The notes: generated from the letters alone by a model not told the origin. Counted from the stretch's first letter, positions 31,721-40,426 are shown. The stretch: DNA of 64,000 nucleotides from Streptomyces sp. RerS4 (GCF_023515955.1 NZ_CP097322.1:6868501-6932500), one strand, 5' to 3'. Made by a program: numbers and translations.

Positions 31721-32865
31721 GCCATCCCCTTCATCAGTTCCGCCGCGGCCACCGCGCAGCTCCGGTTACGGCTCACCCCGGCCCGCCCGTGGACGGTGAA
31801 CCACGGCGTCCGCAGCTCGCACCCACAGGCGTCCCCCGGCTGGAGGGAGGCCAGGTCGCCCATCACGACGCTCTGCGCCGGTACCGAGGTGATGTACGGC
31901 GAGACCAGGTGCAGGTACCCCGGCTCCCCGTACGGCAGCGGCTCCAGGGTGCGTGTGGAGCGGATCGTCACCCGCGACCAGACGGGCGCGTGCAACCGGT
32001 GGTGGTCGCACTCGACGTACGGCACGCAGTGCTCGACCGAGCCGAAGGTGTCCCGGATCCGCTCGCCGGGGATGCCCAGCTGCTCGGTGACCCGGGCGTA
32101 CAGCTCCTTCTTCTCGACCCGCCGGTCGGCGTGCCCCTTCCAGCCGCCGCCGAGGACGACGAGGGAGCCCTCGGGCAGCCGCAGCGGGGGCACGCCCATG
32201 GCCCGCATCCGTTCCAGGGTGAAGAAGAGGAAGGCGGGGAAGCCGAGGATGCGGACGGGCGCGTCGTCCCCCTCGAAGCGGCGCAGCGCGGCGATGCAGC
32301 CGAAGGGGTCGAACTCGTGGTCGCCGCCCGTGTTGCGCAGCGCGTACGCGACCTCGCGCGCCGGGGCGAAGTCGCACAGGTAGTTGTCGGTGAAGGCGGT
32401 GCCCAGGTTGAGGGAGGGCGCCGGCTCGTAGCTGTAGAGCAGGTAGTTCACCTCCCGATCTGGGGTGATCCAGCCGTTGCGCTCGAAGATCCGGGCGACC
32501 ATGCGCTGGGCGGAGCGGATGGTCCAGCGGTCGAAGAACATCTGCGACTTCTGGCCGGTGGTGCCGGAGGAGGTCAGGTGCAGGTCGACGTCCTCGCGCG
32601 GGATGGAGAGCACCTCGTGCCGCTTGAAGAAGTTCGCGTGGACCAGCGGGGTGCGGTACGGCCCGTCCGGGGCGGTGGCCTCGTACAGGGACGCGAAGAA
32701 CGGGGAGCGTTCGGTGTGCCAGGCGTTGATCTCCGCCATGGCGGCCGCGAACAACTCGTCCTCGGCGGGCCCGTGGGCGTACGGGTCGGTCAGATCGCAC
32801 AGCCGCTGTACGTGCGGCAGCAGGGCCGGGTCCGGCACGGTGACCGGGGCGAGATGGGGGTTCAC
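31717..32865 (-). CDS. LuxE-type acyl-protein synthetase
   Basis: 382 residues, matching the roughly 370 of bacterial LuxE. AMP-forming motif LTSSGTTGQKSQMFFDRW (about residues 112-129), FPAFLFFTLERM, GGGWKGHADRRVEKKELYAR and DTFGSVEHCVPYVECDHH are characteristic. The C-terminus GRAGVSRNRSCAVAAAELMK retains the cysteine (about residue 370) that in LuxE accepts the acyl group before transfer to LuxC. The protein should therefore activate a carboxylic acid with ATP and hold it as a thioester. GTG start at 32865, 4-bp overlaps on both sides. Partner of the LuxC fusion downstream. Confidence 0.85.
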   Translation of the reverse strand: MNPHLAPVTVPDPALLPHVQRLCDLTDPYAHGPAEDELFAAAMAEINAWHTERSPFFASLYEATAPDGPYRTPLVHANFFKRHEVLSIPREDVDLHLTSSGTTGQKSQMFFDRWTIRSAQRMVARIFERNGWITPDREVNYLLYSYEPAPSLNLGTAFTDNYLCDFAPAREVAYALRNTGGDHEFDPFGCIAALRRFEGDDAPVRILGFPAFLFFTLERMRAMGVPPLRLPEGSLVVLGGGWKGHADRRVEKKELYARVTEQLGIPGERIRDTFGSVEHCVPYVECDHHRLHAPVWSRVTIRSTRTLEPLPYGEPGYLHLVSPYITSVPAQSVVMGDLASLQPGDACGCELRTPWFTVHGRAGVSRNRSCAVAAAELMKGMA

Positions 32866-34016
32866 GGGGCAACCTCGGATGGTGTGGGCAGGTGTGTCGA
32901 CGCCCAGGCGGACACGTAGCAGTCCAGATAGGGCTGGAGCGGCGGCTCCACGGCGACGCCGCGGAAGTCGATGCGCTCCGTGGAGCGGGACAGGACGGCG
33001 TAGTCGTGGAACCCGTCGCCGTCGGCGCGCATCGCCGGATAGAGGGCTCCGGCGACGAAGCCCTGGGCCAGGAAGGCGGAGAGGGCCTCGTGGTGGGCGA
33101 GCGGTACGAGGGCCTCCACGTAGCCGGCGCCCGCGCGGGCCAGGGCCCGGGTGACGGGCTCCAGGTGGGCGGCGGCCGAAGCCGGGTCGGGGTGGGCGCT
33201 CAGCAGGGAGCAGTAGCCACCGGCCCGGTTCAGGTACGCGTACACCTCGAAGCCGCCGTCCTCGGGGGTGAGCAGGACGTTCGGGGTGTGCAGCGGGTAG
33301 AACCAGCCCTCGCCGCCGGGGAAGCGCTCGCGGAATCGGCGTGCCACGAAGGCCGGGGCCTCGATCAGCTCCAGCCGCGCGGAGGCACCGCGGTCCACGG
33401 AAGCCCCGGGCGCCCGCAGCGGATCGGCGCCGGCCCGCACGCCCGGGTAGGCGATGCCGAGCGCGGTTTCCGAGGCACGCAGCAGCGGCAGCAGCGGCGC
33501 GGGCACTTCGGTGACGGGGACCCGGCGGTCGAGCACCCCGGGGGAGTGACGCGCGTAGAGCGCGAGGCTCTCGCGACTGCCGATGTCGACCGCGTTGGGC
33601 AGGATGCCCAGCGGGCGGAAGCCGTTGCGGGCCACGACCCGCTGGGGGCCGGCGCTGACGGTCCGTACGGTCGCGTACACCGAGTCCAGCCGGCCGGTGT
33701 CCGACATGGCGGCGCACAGCGCCCCGGTGAGGGCGGCGGCCAGCCCCGACGAGCGGTGCTCGGGGTGCACGGCGATGCCCTCCAGACGGCCGATGCGGCT
33801 GCCGGCCTCGCCGTGGATGGCCGCGGACGCGGTCAACGCCCCGGTGGCGGCGCAGCGTCCGACGAGCCACAGCGAGTCCGGGTCGGCGATGAGCCGCGCC
33901 ATCTCGGCCGGGTCGCTGCCGAGGGCGACGGGGTAGTGCGGCCCGTAGACGGCGTAGTACAGCTGCCGCAGTTCGGCGATGTCGGCGGGGGCGGCCGGGG
34001 TGATGACGGGGTTCAC
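32862..34016 (-). CDS. Double-GNAT-domain acyltransferase
   Basis: 384 residues. The N-terminal GNAT domain (about residues 1-150) has LEGIAVHPEHRSSGLAAALTGAL as the acetyl-CoA loop. The second half repeats a degenerate GNAT-like fold (YVEALVPLAHHEALSAFLAQ through GFVAGALYPAMR, about residues 285-345). Such double domains acylate amines. In this operon it could N-acylate the product or load an unusual donor, which is inference. GTG start at 34016 overlaps the MFS stop, and its stop overlaps the LuxE start. Confidence 0.8.
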   Translation of the reverse strand: MNPVITPAAPADIAELRQLYYAVYGPHYPVALGSDPAEMARLIADPDSLWLVGRCAATGALTASAAIHGEAGSRIGRLEGIAVHPEHRSSGLAAALTGALCAAMSDTGRLDSVYATVRTVSAGPQRVVARNGFRPLGILPNAVDIGSRESLALYARHSPGVLDRRVPVTEVPAPLLPLLRASETALGIAYPGVRAGADPLRAPGASVDRGASARLELIEAPAFVARRFRERFPGGEGWFYPLHTPNVLLTPEDGGFEVYAYLNRAGGYCSLLSAHPDPASAAAHLEPVTRALARAGAGYVEALVPLAHHEALSAFLAQGFVAGALYPAMRADGDGFHDYAVLSRSTERIDFRGVAVEPPLQPYLDCYVSAWASTHLPTPSEVAP

Positions 34017-35353
34017 CGCGCGCCTCCGATCGGCTCGGCGCCGCGCCGGCCGAGCAGGGCCAGGTACCCGACGGCGGGCAGCAGGCCGATGCCCTGGACC
34101 AGGCACAGGGTCCGGGGCGAGACGAGGTCGCCGGCGAAGCCGAAGACGAGCGACGCCACCGGCAGCGAAGCGCCCAGGACGGCCTGCATCACGGCGAAGA
34201 AGCCGGGCTTGTCGGCCGCCGGGACGAGCCGCTGGAAGAGCGCGACGAAGCGCACGCTGACGGCCCCCGCGCACCAGCCGGCCACGGCCAGGCAGCCCGC
34301 GACGACCGCGTGGTGCGCGACCAGGCCGGGCAGCGCGAGGGCGAGGGCCATCAGCCCCAGGCAGTACGCGCCGGCGACGGTGGGCCGGCCGGGGATCCGG
34401 GTCCCGGTGAAGGCCCCGACGAGGGCGCCCGTCCCCAGGGACGCCTCCAGCAGGGCCACGGTGGCGCCCGCGCCGCGCAGGACGGAGCGCGTGTAGAGGG
34501 GGATGACGACGAACACGGCGGCGGTGAAGAGGTTCGCGGCCGTGAAACAGACCAGGATCCGCCGGACGGAGGGCAGTTCGCCGAGGATGCGGCGGAGCGT
34601 ACGCGGCGCGGCGGGATCGGCCGTGTCGTCACCGCAGACCGGCGCCGGCCCGGAGGCGCGGAAGCGGGCGCCCGCGATGAGGAGCGCCGCGCCGAGGTAG
34701 GCGGCGGCGCAGCCGGCGGCCAGGGCGGGCACACCGGCCCGGTCGACGGTCAACGCGCCGAGCAGGGCGCCGCCCAGGCCGGCCAGGGACTGGGTCGACA
34801 GCTCGAAGCCGGTGGCCGCCTCGATGTCGGCGTCCTCGACGAGCTCGGGCACCGACGTGGTCAGGCAGGGGTCGAAGAACGCCTGACAGGTCGCCAGGGC
34901 GAGGGCCGCCCCGTATACGGCCGGCAGCGGCAGCCCGCCGGCCCCCGCCCACAGCGCGAGAACCGCCGCGACGGTCCCGGCCAGGGCGGCGGAGTTCCGC
35001 AGCACCGAACGGTGGGCGAACCGGGCGACGGCCCGCGCCACCACGGGCGCCAAGGCGACGGCGGGCAGCGTACAGGCGGCCATGAACAGCCCGGAGGCGA
35101 GGCCGGCGCCGTCCCGTACGGCGTGGGCCACGAGCCACCACGACACGCCGACCTGGAACATGCGCACGGCGGCCTGCGTCAGGACCTGGCCGAGCCACAC
35201 GGCGCCGAAGGCGCGGTTGCGCAGGACGAGCGGCGCGCGCCGGCCTTCCGCCGAGCGGAGAGGCGCCGTCGCCGGAGGAGTCGCGGTGTGCGGTGGGGTC
35301 GCGCTGTCGGGAGGGGGCGTGGTTTCCGGTGCGGGCGCGGGCGGGTGGCTCAC
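34013..35353 (-). CDS. MFS transporter, probable exporter
   Basis: 446 residues. A Pro/Thr-rich cytoplasmic N-terminus of about 50 residues is followed by about 12 hydrophobic segments, with RNRAFGAVWLGQVLTQAAVR at the first helix and PVVARAVARFAHRSVLRNSA as the loop 2-3 motif region. It resembles the MFS_3/enterobactin-exporter-like branch. Its location inside the LuxC/LuxE operon makes export of the pathway product the most likely role. GTG start at 35353 overlaps the upstream ligase stop by 4 bp. Confidence 0.85.
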   Translation of the reverse strand: MSHPPAPAPETTPPPDSATPPHTATPPATAPLRSAEGRRAPLVLRNRAFGAVWLGQVLTQAAVRMFQVGVSWWLVAHAVRDGAGLASGLFMAACTLPAVALAPVVARAVARFAHRSVLRNSAALAGTVAAVLALWAGAGGLPLPAVYGAALALATCQAFFDPCLTTSVPELVEDADIEAATGFELSTQSLAGLGGALLGALTVDRAGVPALAAGCAAAYLGAALLIAGARFRASGPAPVCGDDTADPAAPRTLRRILGELPSVRRILVCFTAANLFTAAVFVVIPLYTRSVLRGAGATVALLEASLGTGALVGAFTGTRIPGRPTVAGAYCLGLMALALALPGLVAHHAVVAGCLAVAGWCAGAVSVRFVALFQRLVPAADKPGFFAVMQAVLGASLPVASLVFGFAGDLVSPRTLCLVQGIGLLPAVGYLALLGRRGAEPIGGAR

Positions 35354-36633
35354 GCGGTCGGCCTCTCGTCGAGGACCCGGATCAGCTTGCCCGAGCGCGG
35401 GTTCACGGCGAGGTCGCGGTGGCGGGCCCATTCCACGGCCGGCGGGTGCACGAACCCGGCGCGCACGCTGTCCGGGTACAGCGGCCGTATCGACTCGACT
35501 TCGGCGACGACGGCCTTCGCCAGCGCCTCCCGCACTCCCGGGTCCGCCGCCGGACCGGCGTCGCCCGGCGCGGTGGCCAGGCGCAGGACGAGCCCGTCAC
35601 GCCCGTCCCAACGGCGTACGACGAGCTGCGTGCCGACCACGAGGCCGGCGGTGTCCGCCGCGGCCACGGCGTCCTGGACGTCCTGGGTGTGGAGGGCGAC
35701 GGGTCCGACCCGTACGCCTTCCTCGGCGCGGCCCAGGAGGCGGAAGTGCCCCGGCCCGGTGCCGGTCCACTCCGCCCGGTCGCCCGCCGGGTAGCGGATG
35801 ATCGGCATGAGCCGCCGGAAGAGGCTCGTGACCACGACCCGGCCGGGACGTCCCGGCTCGGTGATGGGCTCGCCGGTGGTGTCGTCGAGGATCTCGACCA
35901 CCGAGTACGGGGTGAACGCCCGGTGCACGCGGGCGTCGGTGCCCGGCACGGGCCGGCCGAGCAGGCCGGCGTCCACGCTCGCGTACCCGATCGAGTGGAC
36001 CTCCGCGCGCGGGAAGGCGGTGGCCAGCAGCCGCCGCTGGTCGGCGAAGAGCGCCTCGCCGCCGAAGAGCAGCAGTTCCACGCGGTCGAGCCGCTCGCCG
36101 GACGCCGCCACCCGCTCGGCGAGCCGGCACAGGGTGGTCGGGGTGCCGGCGACGACCTGCGCGGCGAGGTCGCGCAGGGTGGGGAGCGTCGACGCCGGCG
36201 GTGCGGCGCCGCCGATGGGCAGGCGTACGTTGTCCACGGGCGCGTGGGCGAGGGAGTCGAGGACGAACAGGAAGCTGGCGTACAGCTCACCGGCGTAGAA
36301 CAGGTCGGCGACCCGGTGTCCCGGCCGCAGGCCCGCGTCCACGAGGCCTTGGCCGAACGCGGTGACGAAGACGCGCCACTCGTCGCGGGTGTAGACCGAG
36401 AACTTGGGGGAGCCGGTGGTCCCGCCCGTCTTGTACACGGTGGCCTCGCTGAGCGGGCCGGTCAGCAGGCGGCTGTCGGGCAGGGCGTTGGCCGCCCAGA
36501 AGTCCTCCTGGTCGACCACCGGCAGGTCGGTGAGACGGGCGGTGTCGGGCGGTAGGGACGCGTAGAGGTCCCGGTAGAAGGGCGAGTTGTGCCGGGCGAA
36601 CCGTATGAGGTCCGAGAGCTGCAGGGCGGACAT
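35350..36633 (-). CDS. PaaK/CoF-synthetase-like AMP-forming ligase, operon leader
   Basis: 427 residues from ATG at 36633; an in-frame ATG at 36741 would add 36 basic residues but lacks a Shine-Dalgarno. Adenylating-enzyme motifs: TVYKTGGTTGSPKFSVYTRD (P-loop, about residues 85-104), AGTPTTLCRLAERV, IGYASVDAGLLG (aromatic-acid pocket/A5 region), IRYPAGDRAEW and a C-terminal VNPRSGKLIRVLDE with the catalytic Lys. It should activate a carboxylic acid, aryl or alkyl, as the acyl-adenylate or CoA ester. It is the first gene of the operon, downstream of an A/T-rich regulatory region. Confidence 0.8.
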   Translation of the reverse strand: MSALQLSDLIRFARHNSPFYRDLYASLPPDTARLTDLPVVDQEDFWAANALPDSRLLTGPLSEATVYKTGGTTGSPKFSVYTRDEWRVFVTAFGQGLVDAGLRPGHRVADLFYAGELYASFLFVLDSLAHAPVDNVRLPIGGAAPPASTLPTLRDLAAQVVAGTPTTLCRLAERVAASGERLDRVELLLFGGEALFADQRRLLATAFPRAEVHSIGYASVDAGLLGRPVPGTDARVHRAFTPYSVVEILDDTTGEPITEPGRPGRVVVTSLFRRLMPIIRYPAGDRAEWTGTGPGHFRLLGRAEEGVRVGPVALHTQDVQDAVAAADTAGLVVGTQLVVRRWDGRDGLVLRLATAPGDAGPAADPGVREALAKAVVAEVESIRPLYPDSVRAGFVHPPAVEWARHRDLAVNPRSGKLIRVLDERPTA

Positions 36634-36969
36634 GGGCCTTTGCCTTGATGAACGGAAATATCGGAGCGGGAGCCCCCGCGGGGCGCGGCGAGAGCGCGCC
36701 CCCGTCTCCTCGACGGACGTCAAGAACTGACGTGCAGTCATGATGATGAAACATCAGTGCGGACACCGCCAAATCAAGCGAAAATTTTCGGCCAGAGGGC
36801 AATAATTCAACGATTCTTTGCCCGAGGTCGGACGTGGCGGAGCGGCGTGCGCCATACGGTCGACGGGCGCGCGGGCGGGGGCCCGGTGCCCTGCGGAGTT
36901 GGCCTGAACATGCCGAACCCGGGGGTGCCCCTCGCGGCCGTGCCCCTCGCGGCCGCGCCCCTCGTCCCG
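36634..36969 (-). promoter_or_regulatory. A/T-rich control region of the LuxC/LuxE operon
   Basis: 336 nt without a gene. The part from about 36735 to 36820 is strikingly A/T-rich for this chromosome. It contains the perfect palindrome CGAAAATTTTCG (36779-36790) and GGGCAA at 36798-36803 with its inverse TTGCCC at 36819-36824, 15 nt apart. On the minus strand TTGAAT and A/T-rich hexamers lie in this stretch, but I cannot fix one promoter. The rest, towards the nucleoside hydrolase stop, shows only a CCCCTCGCGGCCG direct repeat (36929-36960). Confidence 0.55.
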
Positions 36970-37929
36970 TCAGTCGGTGGTCGGCGCGCCGCCGCCCAAC
37001 GTCGCCACCGCCGCCAGCAGCCGCTCCCAGAACGGCTCGACCCGCAACTCGACCGCGACCCGGGCGTTCGCCGGCCGCCCCAACGTCCCGTGCAGGTCCA
37101 CCACGGTCGCCCCGCGCGTGTGGTGACCGTGCAGCTCCACGGCCACGTACGCGTCCACGCACGCGACCAGCTCCGGGTCGATGACCCGGGCCACCGCCAC
37201 CGGGTCGTGCAGCGGGGGAGCGGGGAACCCCCACAGCCGGCGGTACGTGCCCCCGAAGAATCGCAGCAACTCGGCGCAGATCCGCCCGAGTTCGGTGTCC
37301 AGGGCCTCGAACCGGGCGAGGACCTCGGGGGTGGCGAGTGCCTGGTGGGTGACGTTCAGCCCGCACATCGTCACCGGGACGCCGCTGCGGAAGACGATGT
37401 CCGCCGCCTCCGGGTCGGTGTGGATGTTGAACTCGGCCGCCGGGGTCCTGTTGCCCCGCTCCGTGGAGCCGCCCATCAGCACGATCTCCCGGATCCGGGG
37501 CGCCACCTCCGGGTAGCGGGTCAGCAGGAGGGCGATGTTGGTCAGCGGCGCGGTGGGCACCAGCGTGACGGGTTCCGGGTGCCCGGTCAGGATCCGGTGC
37601 AGCAGCTCCACCGCGTGCTCGGGCTCCGCCTCGATCGTCGGCGTGGGGAACCGGGGCCCGTCGAGCCCCGACTCCCCGTGCACGTCGTCGGCGACCCGCA
37701 GCGGCTGCGTCAGCGGCCGCGCGCACCCGGCCGCGATCGGAACCCCGGTGATCCCGGCGACGGTGCACACCCGCAGGGCGTTGAGGGTGGTCTTGTCGAG
37801 GCTCTGGTTCCCGGCGACGGTGGTGATGGCCAGCAGGTCGACCGACGGATCGCCGGCGGCGAGGAGGATCGCGAGGGCGTCGTCGTGCCCCGGGTCGCAG
37901 TCGATGACGATCGGAACGGGAACGCTCAC
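36970..37929 (-). CDS. Inosine/uridine-preferring nucleoside hydrolase
   Basis: 319 residues, normal for the family. The N-terminal calcium and ribose motif IVIDCDPGHDDALAILLA (DCDPGHDD, residues 10-17) is intact. VPTAPLTNIALLL, IVLMGGSTERGN and AEFNIHTDPEAADIVF follow, and HDPVAVARVIDPEL supplies the C-terminal His/Asp. It hydrolyses ribonucleosides to base and ribose in salvage. The start is GTG at 37929 because in-frame sequence further upstream shows no ribosome site. The gene has no operon partner. Confidence 0.9.
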   Translation of the reverse strand: MSVPVPIVIDCDPGHDDALAILLAAGDPSVDLLAITTVAGNQSLDKTTLNALRVCTVAGITGVPIAAGCARPLTQPLRVADDVHGESGLDGPRFPTPTIEAEPEHAVELLHRILTGHPEPVTLVPTAPLTNIALLLTRYPEVAPRIREIVLMGGSTERGNRTPAAEFNIHTDPEAADIVFRSGVPVTMCGLNVTHQALATPEVLARFEALDTELGRICAELLRFFGGTYRRLWGFPAPPLHDPVAVARVIDPELVACVDAYVAVELHGHHTRGATVVDLHGTLGRPANARVAVELRVEPFWERLLAAVATLGGGAPTTD

Positions 37930-38105
37930 GTACGGACCCCTCTCCCTCGGACCCGCCCGTCGGCGGATCTCACGCCTCCAGTCTGCTCGCGCCCACGACC
38001 GCCCACCCCTGCGCGCCGCGCGCCGGGACGCGATCCGGCCGGCCGGCGCGCGCCTCCCGCCGCGGCCGTCGGAATACCCGGGCGCCGCCAGGGCAGCCGC
38101 GTCAC

Positions 38106-38753
38106 ATGACCGCCCTCGCACTCCTGCCCGGCGTCTACCGCCCGCAGGCCGACACCCGCCTCCTCGCCGAAGCCCTGGAAGCCGAACCCATCGGGCCGGG
38201 CAGCGACGTCCTGGAGATCGGCACCGGCAGCGGCGTCCTCGCGCTGCTCGCGGCGCGCCGGGGCGCCGTCGTCACCGCTGTCGACGCCTCCGCGCAGGCC
38301 GTGGCCACGGCCCGGATCAACGCCCGCCACCACCGCCTGCCCGTGCGTGTCGAGCACGCCGAGGCGGCCACCTGCGCCCCGGGCCGACGCTTCGACCTGG
38401 TCGTCAGCAACCCGCCCTACGTACCGTCGCCGCACCGGCGCGGCGCCGGCGCCGCGCTCGCCTGGGACGCGGGCCCCGACGGCCGCGCGGTCATCGACGG
38501 CCTGTGCGACCGGGCCGGCGCCCTGCTGAGGCCGGGCGGCGTCCTGCTGATGGTCCACTCCGCCCTGTGCGGCGGGGCCACCACGGTGGCCCGACTGCGC
38601 GTCCAGGGCCTGGACACCCGCATCGTGCGACGCTGCGACATCCCCTGGGGGCCGGTGCTGCGCGCACGAGGTGCCTGGCTCCACGAAAACGGCCTGGCCG
38701 ACCGGTCCGAGAGCCTGGAGAGGCTGGTGGTGATCCGTGCCGAACGCCCCTGA
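38106..38753 (+). CDS. HemK2/MTQ2-family SAM methyltransferase
   Basis: 215 residues. Motif I is VLEIGTGSGVLALLAARRGA (about residues 35-54), and the catalytic NPPY (residues 102-105) sits in FDLVVSNPPYVPSPHRR, as in enzymes that methylate glutamine or adenine amide/amine nitrogen. Without the N-terminal domain of PrmC it resembles the short HemK2 type. Its end overlaps the CDGSH gene by 17 nt and the trio continues with a diiron-type oxidase, so its substrate may belong to that pathway rather than to release factors. Confidence 0.85.
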   Translation: MTALALLPGVYRPQADTRLLAEALEAEPIGPGSDVLEIGTGSGVLALLAARRGAVVTAVDASAQAVATARINARHHRLPVRVEHAEAATCAPGRRFDLVVSNPPYVPSPHRRGAGAALAWDAGPDGRAVIDGLCDRAGALLRPGGVLLMVHSALCGGATTVARLRVQGLDTRIVRRCDIPWGPVLRARGAWLHENGLADRSESLERLVVIRAERP

Positions 38754-39036
38754 CCCCGAACAGCTCCCCACCGCCGAAACCCCGCCCCCCGAGCCCCCGC
38801 CCCCCGAGCCCCCGCCCGCCGAGATCCCGGCCGACCCGCAGCCTCGGCCACGCCGGGTCCTCCTCGACCGCGACCCGCACGGCCCGGTCCTGGTCGAAGG
38901 CCCCGTGGAGGCCGTCGGCGTGGACGGCGTCGTCCGCCGCAGCGACCGGTTCATGGTGGCCCTGTGCACCTGCCGGCGCAGCCGCGACTACCCATGGTGC
39001 GACACCAGCCACCGTTCCAAGGAGCGCAGACGATGA
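38737..39036 (+). CDS. CDGSH-type iron-sulfur protein
   Basis: 99 residues from GTG at 38737. Residues 1-40 are a Pro/Glu-rich disordered tail. The C-terminal half has the 2Fe-2S signature: Cys77, Cys79, Cys88 and His92 in LCTCRRSRDYPWCDTSH, the C-x-C-x8-C-x3-H spacing of mitoNEET-like clusters. This fold handles electron or cluster transfer. It overlaps its neighbours on both sides (17 nt upstream, ATGA downstream), so it is likely the redox partner of the following oxidase. Confidence 0.85.
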   Translation: MPNAPDPEQLPTAETPPPEPPPPEPPPAEIPADPQPRPRRVLLDRDPHGPVLVEGPVEAVGVDGVVRRSDRFMVALCTCRRSRDYPWCDTSHRSKERRR

Positions 39037-40082
39037 GCGTCCCCCCGACCGCCGCCGAGGCCGCCTGGCACACCGCCCCGCGCGGCCCGGTGTCCGAGGC
39101 CGTCGCCACCGCCCTGCTCAACCACACGCCGCCGCCGGCCGCGCCGTGCGCCGAGGCCGCCGACGCCGCCGACCCGTGGGGCGAGGACCTCCACCTCGCC
39201 CTGTACCTGCTGTACGAGCTGCACTACCGGGGTCTGCCCGGCGTGGCCGACGACCGCGAGTGGGACCCGGCCCTGCTGGGCCTGCGGGCCGCCCTGGAGC
39301 AGCGTTTCGTCACCGCCCTGGAGGACGCCCTGCCGTGCGACCGGACCGTCGCCGAGGCCTTCGCGCCCCTGCTGGTCGAGACGGCCGGCGGCGCCGGCGG
39401 CATCAGCGCCGCCCTCGTCGCCGGCGGAACCCTGCGTCAGGTCCGCGAGTACGCCGTCCTGCGCTCCCCGTACCAGCTCAAGGAGGCCGACCCGCAGGCC
39501 TGGGGCATTCCGCGCCTGACCGGCCGCGCGAAGGCCGCGTTCGTCGCCGTCGAGTACGACGAGTTCGGCGCCGGGCACCCCGAAGCGATCCACGCGCGGC
39601 TCTTCGCGGACCTCATGGTCGACCTCGGCCTGGATCCCGCCTACAACCACTACCTCGGCCACGTGCCCGCACCCGCCCTCGCCACGGTCAACCTGATGTC
39701 CCTGTTCGGACTGCACCGGGCCTGGCGCGGCGCCCTCGTCGGCCACTTCGCCTGTGTGGAGACGACCTCGTCGCCGGGCTCGAAGCGCATGGTGCGCGCC
39801 CTGACGGCCTGCGGAGCGGGCCCGGCCGCCATCCGCTTCTACGCCGAGCACGTGACCGCCGACGCCGTCCACGAACAGGTCGTCCGCCACGAGGTCGTCG
39901 GGGGTCTCCTGGAGGAGGAGCCCGACCTCGAACCCCAGGTGGCCTTCGGCTGTGACGCCACCGTGCTGCTGGAGGCCCGGCTCGCCGAACACGTCCTGAC
40001 CGCGTGGAACCGGAACGAAACCGCCCTGCGCCGCCCCCTCCCCGAGGGCCCCGAGGAGGGGGCCGGGCACTCCAGCGGGTGA
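39033..40082 (+). CDS. Iron-containing redox enzyme (haem-oxygenase-like diiron fold)
   Basis: 349 residues, all helical. Candidate iron ligands follow the HDO pattern: Glu and His in LLYELHYRGL, Glu in VAVEYDEFGAGHPEAIHARL, and Glu-His-Asp-His in RFYAEHVTADAVHEQVVRHE. HDO enzymes (such as UndA, BesC and SznF) activate oxygen with a transient diiron centre for C-C, C-N or N-oxidation chemistry. The start is ATG at 39033, overlapping the CDGSH stop. The substrate is unknown; the linked methyltransferase and 2Fe-2S protein suggest a three-step modification unit. Confidence 0.8.
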   Translation: MSVPPTAAEAAWHTAPRGPVSEAVATALLNHTPPPAAPCAEAADAADPWGEDLHLALYLLYELHYRGLPGVADDREWDPALLGLRAALEQRFVTALEDALPCDRTVAEAFAPLLVETAGGAGGISAALVAGGTLRQVREYAVLRSPYQLKEADPQAWGIPRLTGRAKAAFVAVEYDEFGAGHPEAIHARLFADLMVDLGLDPAYNHYLGHVPAPALATVNLMSLFGLHRAWRGALVGHFACVETTSSPGSKRMVRALTACGAGPAAIRFYAEHVTADAVHEQVVRHEVVGGLLEEEPDLEPQVAFGCDATVLLEARLAEHVLTAWNRNETALRRPLPEGPEEGAGHSSG

Positions 40083-40169
40083 TCCGACAGGCGATATGGG
40101 GCGATCTCGCCTAGTTTGTGTGCGTCAGTAGTCCACGTCAGCAGTGTCAACACACACCAAGGAGTCGTC

Positions 40170-40361
40170 ATGGCGGACAAGGGCAAGATGGACCAGACGA
40201 AGGGCAAGGCCAAGGAAGCCGCGGGCAAGGTCACCGGCAGCGAGCGGATGAAGGCCGAAGGCAAGACGGAGCAGGCCAAGGGCAAGGCCAAGGAGAACAT
40301 GGCCGACGTCGAGGAGCGGGCCCGCGAGGCCGCCGAGAACCTCCGCGACAAGCGCAAGTAG
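40170..40361 (+). CDS. CsbD family stress protein
   Basis: 63 residues, very hydrophilic, with the repeated KGKAKEAAGKVTGSERMKAE and KTEQAKGKAKENMADVEERA pattern that defines CsbD. AAGGAG is 5 nt before the ATG. CsbD proteins are general-stress-induced in bacilli, with biochemical function unknown. I looked for a sigma-B type promoter upstream and did not find a convincing one. It ends before a long hairpin shared with the convergent DUF6131 gene. Confidence 0.9.
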   Translation: MADKGKMDQTKGKAKEAAGKVTGSERMKAEGKTEQAKGKAKENMADVEERAREAAENLRDKRK

Positions 40362-40370
40362 CGGCGACCG

Positions 40371-40415
40371 ACCGGCGGGCCGGAGCCCCCACGAGGGGAG
40401 CTCCGGCCCGCCGGT
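40371..40415. terminator. Long bidirectional terminator hairpin
   Basis: Sixteen base pairs ACCGGCGGGCCGGAGC/GCTCCGGCCCGCCGGT, extended inwards by CCCC/GGGG across one bulged A, between the convergent CsbD and DUF6131 genes. Confidence 0.8.
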
Positions 40416-40426
40416 CAGGGCTGCCG

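Noticed and set aside
29192..36633. The LuxC/LuxE genes as part of a bioluminescence operon
   Set aside because: No luxA, luxB or luxD homologue is present in or near the operon, and the exporter and acetyltransferase point to metabolite synthesis.
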